60,580 bases of DNA, from contig MEDY01000156.1 in the NCBI GenBank assembly GCA_001724265.1, positions 1-60,580 on the forward strand, written 5' to 3'. The notes below the pieces were generated by a model. The model made no database searches. It saw nothing but the letters and a program-made list of their open reading frames with translations, and had not been told where the DNA came from. The DNA is from Rhizaria sp. SCN 62-66 (Eukaryota > Rhizaria, unplaced). Positions 10,794 to 22,534 of this stretch are shown here, piece after piece (within the stretch, counting starts at the first letter, position 1; each line of letters begins with the position of its first letter). Position numbers and translations under genes: made by a program.

Positions 10794-13700
10794 TCAGGCA
10801 TTATCGCTGTCACTGTCGCCCATTGTTACGACGACCTCGGCCGCGACCGGCGAAGAGGCAATGCATGCAGTGGCCGTGGGGGCACCGGGCGTGACCATGG
10901 GCACGGGAGACAGCGACGGCATCATCGGGGGCCGACGGTGGTGTGCTTGGAGCTGCTGCTGATACATCGACACCTGCGACTGCACAGTTGCGAGCTGCGG
11001 GTGGGGGCCACTGACCGTGTTGCTAAGCGAGTGCGGGAGCGGCAGCGGCACGACCACAGCTTCCTTCGCCTTGGCACTCATTTCAGCAAGAAACGCGGCC
11101 TTGGCATGCGCAGTGGGCTGGAAAGCAGACCCATCAACGCGGCCAGTCATGTTGACACCGCCCTGCTTAACGGGAGAATGAACGACGCCGCCGTTTGCAG
11201 CGGCTGCGGCCGCAGCGGCGTCGGCGGCGGCGGCGGCCGTAGCGGCAGCAGCGGCGGCGATGAGTGGCGCCGGGACCACACACGGCGTCGTGGTGCGTGT
11301 CAGGGCCTCGCTAGCAGATGTAAGGGCCGCGATGGGAGAGCCGGAGCGGGAGACGGAGGGTGACGAGGCCGAGAAAGTCAATACCGTAGCAGGAAACTTC
11401 CTGTTGACACTGTTGATGTTCCCGGCGGCGGGGTTAGCGCTGAGACTCATGCCCATGACGCCGGCACCGAGGTTGGTGACGGGACTCGCAGCGGCGAACG
11501 CGACACCAGCAGTTGCATTACTGTTACTGTTGTTTGCAAGAGTGTTGTTGTTGATGTTGTTGCCGTTGATGCTGCTGTTTGCGATGCGGGGACTAGGATC
11601 CGCGCTGTTGCTGCTGCCAACAGAGTTGCTGAGAGGCGGCTTGCCAGTGTTGATGTAGTGACCGTGGCCGCCCAGCGCCGCCGTTGGCGGGAGAGGCGCG
11701 CCGCTCGTGCGCCAGTGGCCGTTAAACGCGCTTGCATGACTCGTATTCGGCACACTTGCAGCAGCGTTCGCGCTGAAGCTTGTGCTAACGTTACTATGCG
11801 TCACGATCGATGCCATGATAAGCGCGCGCGCAGTCAGCGGCGACCCCTGACGCGGCTGCGACGCCGCGTCGATGATCGGCACCGGCGTGCGCGGTGTGAC
11901 GTTGAGCAGACGGCCTCTCGCGTGCGCCGCGGACGCGCTGAGGTTCGAGGCTTGCGACAGCGACGGGGACGCGGAGTGGCCGCGAGCAGCATTCGCCGCA
12001 GCGGCAGCAGCAGTGACGGCGGAGTGGCCGTGGGCCTGTGGGACCGGCCTGACGCAAGTAGTTGCGGGATTGCAGTTGCTGTTGCTGTTGCTCTTGCTGT
12101 TGATGTTGTGGGCGGCAGTGACCGTGGGGTGCGCGGGCGAGCTGTAGGGTGTCGGCATGGCAGACGCCGCGGCGGAAGCGGCAGCAGAGGCAGCAGCGGA
12201 GGCAAAGGCTCGCGGCTGTGGGCGCGGGAGCATCGGCGCAGCCGCGAGGTTGCTGAAGCCACTGCCGCTGTTGTCCGCGTCGTTGCTCGCTCTCGCGGTG
12301 AAAAACGACGGAATGAGCAGGCAGACGTCGTCGCTGTTGTTGGTGCAGCTGACGCCCTTAGACTTGCCGCTGTGCCCGTGGGTACCCTTAGACTTGCTGT
12401 GGCCGCGGCGAGCGCGAGCGTGCTCGTTGTCGCTGTCAGCATCGTCACTACTGTCGCTGTGGCTGTTGCTGTTGTCGCTGCCAGTGCAATCGGAGTCGCT
12501 TGTGTGGTCACTGCCGTCCATGCTGCTACTTAGGCTGTCGCGGTGAGAGTGCACACGGGAGCGGAGAGCCCTGCGCTTGGAGCTGTAGGGGGCCGCACCA
12601 CCGGTGTACGTCCTGCCGATGTAAGTGCCCGCGTTGTAAGGGGCTGGGGCGGCGGGGCGAGGGCGCATAACGACTGCGTCGACGTCGGCGTCAGAGTCGG
12701 TGCCCGCAGAGGCGTCAATAGCGCGGGCATGAGCAGCAGGAGTAACGGTGACTGCGTTCACGTTGACAGAAGTACTGTCACTGGTATCAATCTTCGTGTG
12801 ACTGAGGCTTTTGGCGCTGGGGTGGCTGTTGCCGTCCAAGGCCGAGGAGGACTCAAACACTGCCATTGCGTTTCTAACGGACGCGGCGAGCGCAGCCGCA
12901 GTCGACGGAGTGACTGTGGGCGTGTGAAACACAACGCTGCCGCTGCCGGCGCCGTAGCCCTGCTGACTGTGGCTGTGGTGGTCACGGTGGCCGTGGGAAT
13001 GAGTGCGGACGTGGCTGTTAGACAGAGCGCGCTTGTGCCTCGTTGTTGTCGCCGTCGCCGCCGCCGGGTTTATGAGCGAGGTTTGCGGCAGCGCGTGTGA
13101 CGGAGGAGGGTACACGCAGTCAGTCGAGGGGTACGTTGTGAGCTCGTCAGAATCAAGGCTCTGGAGACCGCTTACATTCGCAGTCGTGGCATTGATACCG
13201 TGCACAGTCACACACATACCATTGGCATCAATGCTGTTGTTCTTACCGAGCGGTACACTTACATCTTCGATCGCACCGGAGCCGTGTAAGGGGGGAAACG
13301 CAGCGTACGAGTGTCTGGCAATGGTGCTTTGGGGGACGGGCCCAGCGGCAGTGCGCGCAGCGGGAAACGAGGCGCTGGGGACGGCAAAAGTCTGGAGTGC
13401 GTGCGCGGTTGCCGGTGCTGGGGCTGCTGTCGCTGTTCTTGCGGGGTTCACAGCGGTCGGAGGCGGCGAGACTGAGAGCCACGAGCGCGGACTTGAGACA
13501 CGCAGTGCACCGAAACGCGGACTGGGGCGGGAGCGCTGAGCCTGCAAAGTGTTCACAGTCGGCGACAACAGCGACAGCGGGGTTCTGGTTGATTAGGCAG
13601 GTTTTGTACGCGTTACAACACTCGCTGGCAGCAGGTGTGCCGCTGCTGACAGAGCAGTTGCGGGGATTATAAGTGTTGTTACGGTGGGCACAACTGTGTC

Positions 13701-13929
13701 CAACGGAACAATAAGAAGCAGCAAAAGGGTCAGCAACCACAGAGAGTGCGGGCGCTGCTGTCGAGGCTGCTGCAGTTAGAACGGAGGTTGGTGAGTGCGG
13801 CTGCAAGGCTGGGGCTGAGACTGCTGCTCCTGCTCCTGCGGCTGTGGGAGTACCAAGAGCGGTCACAAACGAGGACAAGCCAGGATCAGAGTTATTTTGC
13901 AATTGCAAAGGAGAAATCAAGGTAAACAT
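10794..13929 (-). CDS. Low-complexity Ser/Ala/His/Asn-rich protein, unknown; frame join unresolved
   Basis: I do not recognise this gene. The main frame runs 13592-10794 (TGA), over 920 codons rich in Ser, Ala, Thr, Asn, Pro and His. It has His-rich patches (HSHGHRDHHSHSQ), Ser/Asp repeats (SDSDCTGSDNSNSHSDSSDD) and poly-Ala near the C-terminus. Upstream, a second frame starts at ATG 13929 (MFTLISPLQLQNNSDPG). It is Cys-rich (CSVGHSC, CNAYKTC, CEHF, FRCTACL) and stays open to 13243, overlapping the main frame in a different phase. Joining them requires a one-base shift or an intron whose length is 1 modulo 3. I found no GTACG donor there. So the true N-terminus could be this Cys-rich segment joined by an unseen intron, or the sequence may carry an indel. 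Mostly disordered by composition; function not inferable. Confidence 0.6.
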
Positions 13930-14695
13930 CGGGTTTTGCGTTGTTTTGATTGATATGGGAGTGGTTAGCGACGGAAAGCGGCCGAGATACGACGCGAGGA
14001 ACAGCACCGAAGATTAGGGACCGTGAGCGCGAGTGCGCAAAATCGCGAAATGCGGGGAGAGTCAGGCGCAGGAGCACGCCAGAGTCGAGGGGGGAACAAG
14101 AAGGGAAGGGAATACGGGGACGGGTTAGGGAGCGAAAACAAGAGAGGAACGAGCGCCAGATGCCGAGCTTAGGAAAGTGCTGGGGTCTGGATGAGGGTGG
14201 CAACACCGGGGAACTGGGACACCAAAGGAACGATTTATATGCGATCACCCTCAGTGAAAGCAAGTTTTGTTTTAATAAACAAGTTTAGCAGTGACACTTA
14301 TACCAAGAACACGTGTTTAAAACGTGTTTGTAATTGAGGACGCACGTCAAATGGCAGGGACAAATGCATCACTCGGCTCATTCTTTGAGACTGCGTGCGC
14401 AGTCCCAGCGCAGCAACCACAAATCAGATTCGGGAACAAACAGGTTGCATTTTGCCCCTGACCGTGAGCACCTGAGCGATTAAAAATACAATATCGGCAT
14501 AAATCACGCAACTTTCTGCGTGAGTGTATCTTTATTTTTGCTAAATACCAATAAATCAGTGCTAAATCCCCATCAGAACGCGAGATGAATCCGAATCAAC
14601 CACAACTCGCACCCATGGCTCCCTCTCGCGCCTTGCTCACTGCCCGCACACAGTCAAAACACAGTGTTTCCTGTTTCCGCGCCAAGCTGCGTCGC
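13930..14695. other. Upstream of the low-complexity gene and 3' flank of the p24 gene
   Basis: Contains a near-match to the recurring element (GACCGTGAGCAC at about 14459). No coding frame that I would support. Confidence 0.4.
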
Positions 14696-15986
14696 TTAGT
14701 TGATCTTCTTCGACGTGAAGAAGCTGCGGAGCTTGTAGACCTGATACGCCGTGGAGAGCACGACGACGAGCATCTGGAACATGGACCAGTACACGACCAT
14801 TGCGTTGACGCTCTCACTTTCGTCACGGAAGCTGGCCTCGAGGCGCTGCTGGTACTCCTGCTCGGCCTTGCGCGCGTTGACGCGGTCGGTGAGCTTGCGC
14901 ATCTCGACGACGATGGCGGACAGGTGCTCCTGCTTCGCCATCTCGGCGTAGTTCACGGCCTGGGACAACGCACGCACGCAAAACAAGGCAAACGCATCGA
15001 TGAGGAGAGTTGTGAGCATGGATGTCGTGAAAAAGAATAGAAAACATGACACCGAATAGATAGTTGCATGGCGGACTATATATTGTCATATGTGATGGTT
15101 AGACAGAGATGTGTGGTTTGATGTCGCGTTTAAAGAAGAAGTGTAAGTGCGTACCTGGTCAGCGGCAGCGAAAGTGAGGCCAAACTTGAACGTGCGGCCT
15201 CGGGGAGTGAGGTTCTGAGTCGCCACGCACACCTCGTACTCACCCTCGCGGGAAGAAGTCTGTACACGGGGAAATAGCGCAGTTGTGAGTGATACAGAAG
15301 AAAGAGGAACACACAGGAAACCGGAGGAGGAAGGAAACCGGAGGAGGAAGCAAGGCAAAGTGCGTGAGAAAGATACACGAGCGGATGGTATTAACATCAA
15401 ACGTATATTCAAAACAAATTGCAGACATTATATGACAGAATGTCTCATCAGACAAAGATACTATGCGACTGCTGGCTCGTAGTGAGTAAATGTACGTACC
15501 CAAGCGATGCGTCCCTTCGCGTTGGCCTCATGGCGCGAGACGAGCTGCTTCTCGGGGTCCGTCACCGTGATCTCGACGTACGCAGGGCGGCCGTCCAGAC
15601 CGGGGCCCAGGTGGTCGATGTCAATGTTGGCGTACTTGACCAGGATCGCGGTGTCCTCGGGAACTAAAGTTGATGAGAGAACAGAGACGGAGTAGAAGGG
15701 GAGTCGTTGAGTGGATGTGTGAGCGGGGGAGCGTGGTGGAATAAAGGTGGTGGTTTAAGAAGAGCGACGTGGGCAGGGAAAGACACCATTGCAACATATT
15801 ATGTAGCAACTCAATTTCAATCCCAATACTATTGTTTCAGCCCAGCTGGTATTGACGGTAAAGTAAGAGCGTACCTTCTTGAAGGAAGCACGACTTAGAC
15901 GTGTCGGCGAGGTAGAAGTAGACGGCCTGAGAAGTCAGCGTGGTGGCAAGCAGCAGCGTCGCCAGCAGCACAAGAGTCCTCCTCAT
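14696..15986 (-). CDS. p24/TMED (emp24/gp25L) COPI/COPII cargo receptor
   Basis: A type I membrane protein that cycles between ER and Golgi and sorts cargo into COPI/COPII vesicles. Four exons: 15986-15875, 15663-15500, 15259-15155 and 14959-14696 (TAA), all with GTACGY donors; 214 residues, typical for p24. Domains in order: signal peptide MRRTLVLLATLLLATTLTSQ; GOLD domain with the paired cysteines SCFLQE and YEVCVATQ; coiled coil (EHLSAIVVEMRKLTDRVNA); transmembrane helix VVYWSMFQMLVVVLSTAYQV; and a cytosolic tail ending FFTSKKIN. The FF pair and the KKxN dilysine signal are the COPII and COPI sorting signals of the family. The first two joins are in phases 1 and 0 and reproduce the GOLD fold without gaps. 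Subfamily not assigned. Confidence 0.94.
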
Positions 15987-16487
15987 GTGTGTCTATTGTT
16001 GCGGATCAAAACGATTGGGTAAGGCAAGCAATGTTAGGTGTGAGACAGAGGTGAATCATCATGTGACCGAGTTGCTGACATGACTGGTCGGTAGTCGGGC
16101 TGAAAGTCAATGCAGAGCCGCACATTCATCGTCAGTCCAACATCTGAAAAGCAAAATAGTCTCTCTACACTATATACAATAAATATCGTTATTAGCATTC
16201 CCAAAAAATGACGGGATTCATACGGATTTCATCTTCAATATGTGCATCAGCTCGAGACTTTGCTCGGTCGCTGGCCAGATTCAGATTCGCCGTTGCCCAC
16301 AGTCAGTCAGCAACCCGTAGCACACAGTTTCAGGACATATGAGGATGACACAAGATAATCTGGGATCAACAAATCACTGGAAATGTATATCAAATCAACA
16401 CCATCTACAGATCATAACAACAATATTACATCAAAAGTCGAACACCTATATCTTTGCTTAGCGAATAATACGATTTCACGCGTCCCT
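15987..16487. other. p24 upstream region and SNX 3' flank
   Basis: The p24 promoter region with one copy of the recurring element at 16296-16304. No coding signal. Confidence 0.55.
16296..16304 (-). promoter_or_regulatory. Candidate promoter element GACTGTGGGC (p24)
   Basis: Read on the minus strand this is GACTGTGGGC, about 310 bp upstream of the p24 ATG. The other flank is only the 3' end of the SNX gene, so p24 is the sensible target. Confidence 0.4.
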
Positions 16488-19008
16488 TCATGCGATGAGC
16501 TTGACCTTGGCCTCGAGCTCGCCCCAAGCCTGCGCCTTGGCGCGCGCCGCGGCCGCCATCGCCGCCGCAAACTCGCGCACGGCGCGCATGTTCTCCCCGC
16601 GGCGCGTCTGGCGCCAGCGCGCGATGTCGGCCATGAGCTCGCCGGTCATGGCCTCGACATAAGCGCGCTGCACCGCGGCGGCCTCGCGCACGCCGATCAG
16701 GTCGACCTGTAGCGCGCGCACCACGGGCTCCGTCACCGACGCAAAGCCCGCCCAGTCGGCGCCGGCGCCCGCGGGCGGGACCGACGCGCCGGGCTTGCCG
16801 CGCAGCTTCGCCTCCATGTCGCGACCCTCCTTGCACAGCGACTTGACTTTGTCCACAGCAGCCTGAGGGCGAGAGGAAGCAAGAGGCAAGATATAGTCAA
16901 GATGACGTGAGATAATTTTCATGAAGAAAAAAAATTAAATATAAAATACAGTTAAATACACATATATAAACGTGAAATATCATTATCAAGTAATATTCGA
17001 GATAAATAGTCAAGAAATTTGAGCAACGTACCTGGCGCCTGGCGAGCGCGGCCCCCATGGCGAGGACGAGTGCAGCGTGGTCAGACAGGTGCTCCTTGAG
17101 CCCGCGAGCGGCGAGCGCGGCGCCCGTGGGCGCGGCCTGCACCATGCTCATGGCGGCGGCGCCGCCCGCCGCGCCGCTGCCGGGGCTAGCGCTGCTGATG
17201 CCGACCTTTGACAGGAGCGCGGCGACTCGGCCGGCGCCGGGGTTGGTGCCGCTGGCCGACAGCCCGGCATCGGAGTCGGCGTCGACGGGCTGCGCGACAG
17301 CCGCCGCGGGGTCCTCGGAGACCGCGGCGCGCACGACCTTCTCCGTCGCCGTGGCGAGCATGTCGAACACCTTGGCGATGTCCGGGGAGCCGAAGAGCGC
17401 GTCATCAACGCCAGCGCCCGCCTGCATGTGCGAAGCGGGCAGCGGCGGCGGGGAGGGCGCGATGGCGGCCCCTGTGGCGTCGGTGGCCGCCGTGATGGCG
17501 TTAGTGATGAGGATCTCGCCGCCACGGCCCTCGCGAGACTGGATCGTCTCGTAGCGGGCGAAGGCGCGCGACACGACCGAGACGTCACCCAACGCACCCG
17601 TGGCCTGCTGCTCGCCCTTGACGAGGCAGTCGACGGCGTCCTTGGTGCGCCGGATCTCCTTCTCCACGTGCACAGCGTAGTCGGCCAGGCGCGCGCATAG
17701 TACGTCCCCGGGGGTGATGGCAGCGGGGTCCACCAGCGCGCCGCCCGCGCCGGCGCCAGAGCCGTTGCTGTGGCTGTTGCTGTAGTCATGCGGGGAGAGC
17801 GAGGTCGCGCCCGCACCGCCGCCGCCCGCGGCCGCGTTGTCGGTGCGGACGAAGACCTTAGCGCCGATGCTCGTGACGGCGCCCTGGACGCCCTCGAACA
17901 TGCCCGAGAGCAGGTTGAGCGCCGCGGTGGCGGCCGCAGATGACGCGTGCACGGCCGAGGCGACATGCGAGGGCGTGGCCGTGCCCGAGGTCGAGGCCGC
18001 CGTGACGCCCGCGGCGGCGGCGGCGGCCGCGGTGGGCGATGCCGCGCCGGGTGTGGGCTGCAGGAATGGGTTCGCCGGCTGCGTGAAGGTGTCGGCCGAG
18101 GCCGAGGCGTCGACCAGCCCGCCGCGCGCAAGCAGCAACCAGATGTGCGGCAGGTGCAGCAGCGCCGTCGCGGGATCGAACGTCGCCGAGGAAGACGGCA
18201 GCGTCGACGAGGCCGTGCCGCTGTTGAGGGCAGCCGCGGAGCCGCCGCCCTTAACCACGGTCGCGGTCTACGCAGAGAGCAAAGCAAAAGAGATAGCAAA
18301 AGAGATAGCGATTAGAGAGAATATTGGGCGAGTGTGAGTGATTATCAGAACATGATAAATGGTACACATGTGTGTGTACACATGAGTGTGTGAAGTTGAT
18401 ATTGGTTCTGATTAGAAAAGGCAACGTACGAGGATGGCGGAGGATACGGGTGTTTGCAGGGGGTTGTCAAGCCGGTCGTCGTTGGGTGTGTATGTGAGCG
18501 TCACGGCGGCGCGGCGGAAGCGGTCCAGCGCGAGCAGCGTCTGCGCGCACGTGAGGTCGGGCAGCTTCTGGTCCTGGGCCGCCTTGAGCGTCGCGTCGTC
18601 GGCGGCGTAGATGAAGACGTGAAAGGCCGGCGACAGAGACAGCAGCGGGTGGCGCGCCACGCGGGCGAGGAAAAAGTGCAGAAAGCGGCAGCGCTTCTCG
18701 ACGAAGACCTGGTCGGACTTGGAGGTGAGGACCTTGTAGGCCTCCTTGGGCGGCAGCGGGGGGATGATGCAGAACGGGAACGTCCTGGTCAGCGCCGTCT
18801 GCAACCACTCGAAGTCCGAGTAGCGGCGCTCCACGACAGTGAGCTCGGTGAGGTCGTCAGGAGAGCGCGCGGCCGGGTCCGCGCGGCGGGACGTGTTGAC
18901 CGAGACGTCGTAGACGACGTGGGAGCCCTTGAGGTGGGGGTTGGCGACGGTGGTGGAGTAGCAAAGCACGCCACCGGGCGCGGCGCCGGAGACGGGGGAG
19001 AAAGACAT
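16488..19008 (-). CDS. Sorting nexin: PX domain plus C-terminal helical (BAR-like) region
   Basis: PX proteins bind phosphoinositides on endosomes and sort membrane cargo. Three exons: 19008-18430, 18267-17032 and 16862-16488 (TGA), all phase 0, donors GTACGT, 729 residues. The PX domain lies at about residues 15-150, with VVERRYSDFEWLQTAL (the RRYSDF lipid-binding box), PFCIIPPLPPKEAY (the PxxP loop) and VEKRCRFLHFFLARVARHPLL. Residues 194-300 are an Ala/Gly/Ser linker containing FNPFL-like text (PANPFLQP). The last ~330 residues look helical (LADYAVHVEKEIRRTKDAVD, RAFARYETIQ, EAAAVQRAYVEAMTGELMADIARW) and plausibly form a degenerate BAR domain, which I infer from pattern only. The start ATG at 19008 is 5' of the first PX strand. 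Closest class SNX1/2/4/8-like; no subtype claimed. Confidence 0.85.
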
Positions 19009-19840
19009 CGCCGCGGGTGCGCGCTCGGGGAGAGGTGCAGGGGTGCGGGAGAAAAGGGTGGGGTTGGGTGCTGGTGGAAGAGCAAGACGGGGGTTGAGTG
19101 GAGCGAGTCTGCGAGAGGGCGGGGCCGGGCGGAGAATCGAGAGATTGGGAAACAGACAGAAGGTTATGAGAAAGGAGTTTGCGGAGAACATCAAGTTCGT
19201 TAAGCAAAAAAACAAGGAATCCGCATGAAAAACACAAGGTCGTCTTTGTGAAGAGCGCAGTATCTGAATTGGCGGTGGCTGGGGACATGAAAAACGTGCT
19301 TCCAGGGAATTAGAACCGACGAGAGTGATGTCTTGTCGAAAGAGATCGCCAGAAACGTTCTGCGCGACACAAACACAACCTGGCATTACAGAAGTTAATG
19401 AATATACATATGCGCTCACAGGCAACTTGGAAACCCAGCAGCACTGAATCTGGGCGTTGGGATAGTACGTTTACAATCGCTCGAAATCTCGGTCAGCAGG
19501 AGGCATCCCATGCTCTGGTTGTGGTGGCCGCGCCTCAGCCCCGCTCGCGGCCGACTGGTCTGCGACTGTGGGCGCCTCCCGACTGTGAGCAGGGTGTGGT
19601 TGGCTAACTTTCACGTCTCTGTGTGACGTATCCTGATCGTCAAGCGCACTGTTTTTGAATTTCCGAGTATACGCGCATCTAATCTCTCACCTCTTCTTAT
19701 TAAATCTCCACCGCTATATGTATAGATCTTGCTTGCGACTTGGCGCCAACCCTTGTCTCCCCTCTGTTTCCCCTCTCCATCCCCTCCTCCCCAGCAGCCT
19801 CGCGCGCCTCGCCCGCGGGCCAGCCCTTGCCGACCTCACC
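19009..19840. other. Divergent promoter region, SNX and giant gene
   Basis: Two closely spaced copies of GACTGTGRGC (19564 and 19581) lie about 260-280 bp before the giant gene ATG. The open frame of the giant gene runs in through this region from about 19655, but only non-ATG and weak ATG (19718) starts occur before 19841. Confidence 0.5.
19564..19590 (+). promoter_or_regulatory. Tandem pair of GACTGTGRGC elements
   Basis: GACTGTGGGC at 19564 and GACTGTGAGC at 19581 are in the same orientation, 17 bp apart, within the divergent promoter region. Confidence 0.45.
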
Positions 19841-22458
19841 ATGGCGTCCTACGTCATTAACGGCCCCGAGTCCGCCTCGTCCTCGATCGTGAGCCTCGCC
19901 TCCGTTGCCGCGTGGCAGGCGTCGTCGTCCTCGGCCGCAGCGGGGGCAGAGCACGCTGCCGACGCCAACGCGGGCGCCCTTGCGTCCGCTCGCAGCGCAA
20001 CAGAGTCGGCGACAGATTCCGCCCGTACCGCGCCGCGCCGGGGTGCGTTTCTTGACGACGACTACGACTACAACGACCACGAATACAATTATACCGACGA
20101 CCACAACGAGAGCGGATTCGGCACCTACAGCGGCCGCCGCAACGGCGGCGACAGTCACCGTCACGACGAGAGCGTCCGCTCCCGGGAGCAGGAGCAGCAG
20201 GGGCGTGACGCGCACTATGATGAAGGTAGCAGCTACGCCTACTCGCCCCGCGGCGGCGACGGCGACACAGGTTCGAGCCATGCTGCTATCGCCCCGACTG
20301 AAGTTGACATTGATAGCGCAGCTGCTGCTGATGTTACTGACGACATCAGTCGCGACGACCGTGCTGATTATGGCGATGACGACTACGCTGACGAGTTTGA
20401 CGAGTACGAGAAAAGCCCCGGCGGCGGCGGCCCAAGTGAGGACCGCGACAACGGTCCGAGTGACCGGCAATACTACACAGATGCACAGCACAACAACGAT
20501 CAGCATGATGGTGATGATGATGATATTCACGACGATGACCACGACGATGCCGGCCACTACATTGCGCAGCCTGAGAGCTCCGGCGCGCTTGCTGCGGACT
20601 TTGCTGAGTCGGAGCGCGAGATCGTCGTGACGCCTGCGTCTGAGGCAGAGGATGTCGTTGACGCTGAGGCTGCTAACACCGAGTCTGAGACTGGTGTTGA
20701 GGCTGAGCCTGAGGCTACGGCTGCTATCCGCAGTCACTCCCCAACTGCATCGACACAGAGTCAATCCCCTGCCCCTGCCCCTGCTCCTGCGTCTGCGCCG
20801 CCCGCTCCCGCTGCCGCCTCTGCCCTCGGTCGCCCGATCATGCCCACCGCCGCTTCCAAGCTTGCCGCCGCACCGGTCCTGCCGGCCGCTGCGCCAGCTC
20901 TGTCTGCCGCCGCACCGGTCCTGCCGGCCGCCCCGTCGGCGCGCACCGCCGCAGCGCCAGCGCGCGTGCCGCACGTGCGCGTGGCGACGGTGCCGCTGCG
21001 GTCCGTCGCGGCGCTGGCGGGCACCGTCTTCCGCTCTCTGCTGGCGCTCGAGGCCAAACACGCTGCCGCGGTTAGGGTGTTCGACGCGCACGCGCGCGAC
21101 GTCATGGCCGATGCCCTGCTCACCGCTCCCCGCGCTGGCGGCAACACCAGCAAGGCCACGCTGGGCGCTGCCAGTGCGGGGAGCGAGCTGGTCTCCGCAG
21201 CGAAGGCCAAGGTCAAGCGTGAGCGTAGGCACTTGCTGCGGAGCTTGGCCCAGCGCGCGACCGTGGTCGTGGCCAAGGCCAAGGCGCGCGCGACGGCGGC
21301 GATGGCCGAGGCCGCCGCCAAGGCCGAGGCGGCGGCGATGGTGATGAGCAATAACCACAGCCACAGTCGTCACAGCGCGGCGATGGACTCGAGTGTAGGT
21401 GCCCGCGAGGCCGATGTCAGCGTCGTCCCGGAGGGCGCGTGCCTCTGGTGCGGCTGGCTCGACTGCACAAGCTCTTCGTCGCCCGCTGCGCGTGCTACTA
21501 ATGAGTCACTCGGCCCTCGCAGCGACTGCGAGCGCGTGCCGCTGAGCGAGGTGGGGGAGCTTGTGGACGCGGCCGTCGCGACGATGGCGCAGGACCGCAC
21601 GCTCATCGCGTCTGAGGGCGGGGGTGGGGCTCAGAGCAACGGGACTGACGTCGAGGATGATGACGGCGGGTTTGAGGAGGAGCTGGCGGAGTATTTCGCT
21701 GCGACTGCCGCTCTTGCCCCGAACAATAACAAGATTCAACATGACAGCAATCCCAACAGCGACGTTGATGCTGCCGCCGTTGATGACACCGACGCCGGCA
21801 ACAACAATATTTATGACGCAACCACGACTGCAAATGCTATCTATTCTGACGACGATGCCAACGGTGACTACGACACTGACGGCGACACCGACGAAAGGAC
21901 TGGGTACAACGAGGCGGTCGCGACCGCTGCTGCGACAGCCGCCGCCGTTGCCACCGCTGCCGCCGCTGCCCAAGACCGTGAGCACGAGTATAACGAGGAG
22001 CAGCACAACTATGACGACTACGAGCAACATCAGCAACAACAGTATGAGGCACAACCGCAGCCGCAGCAGCCGCAAGAAATCGTGTCGATTCGCCCCGGCG
22101 AGCTTACTGCGCTCTACGACCGCTATGTTGCGATCGCGCTGGCCGCGACGCATAATAAAAATGCGCGCACCGCGAGCAGCAGCAGCGGTAGCACGAGTGC
22201 CGATGACAGCCGCAGCTCTGGCAGCACCGCGAGTCCTACACGCTCTCACCACAGCCGGAGTGACAGTCATGCACAGCTCAACAACACCAGCAGCAGTCGC
22301 GGCCGCGACCGGAGTACCCGCGACCCGCAACAACAACAGCATCACCGTCACAGCGACCGTGGGCAATATCATCAGCAGCAGCAGGAGGAGTATGAGCAGC
22401 AGCCACGTGACTCGTCTCGCTCTCGCTCCGGTTCCCGCTCTCGTTCCCGCTCCCGCTC

Positions 22459-22534
<76 letters not shown>

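Noticed and set aside
19655-19840. Upstream extension of the giant gene frame
   Set aside because: The first codon is TTG, and the only earlier ATG (19718) has poor context. ATG 19841 has ACCATGG.
19700-21373. 557-codon open frame on the minus strand
   Set aside because: Antisense shadow of the giant gene; repetitive Val/Ile/Arg text mirrors Asp/Tyr codons.
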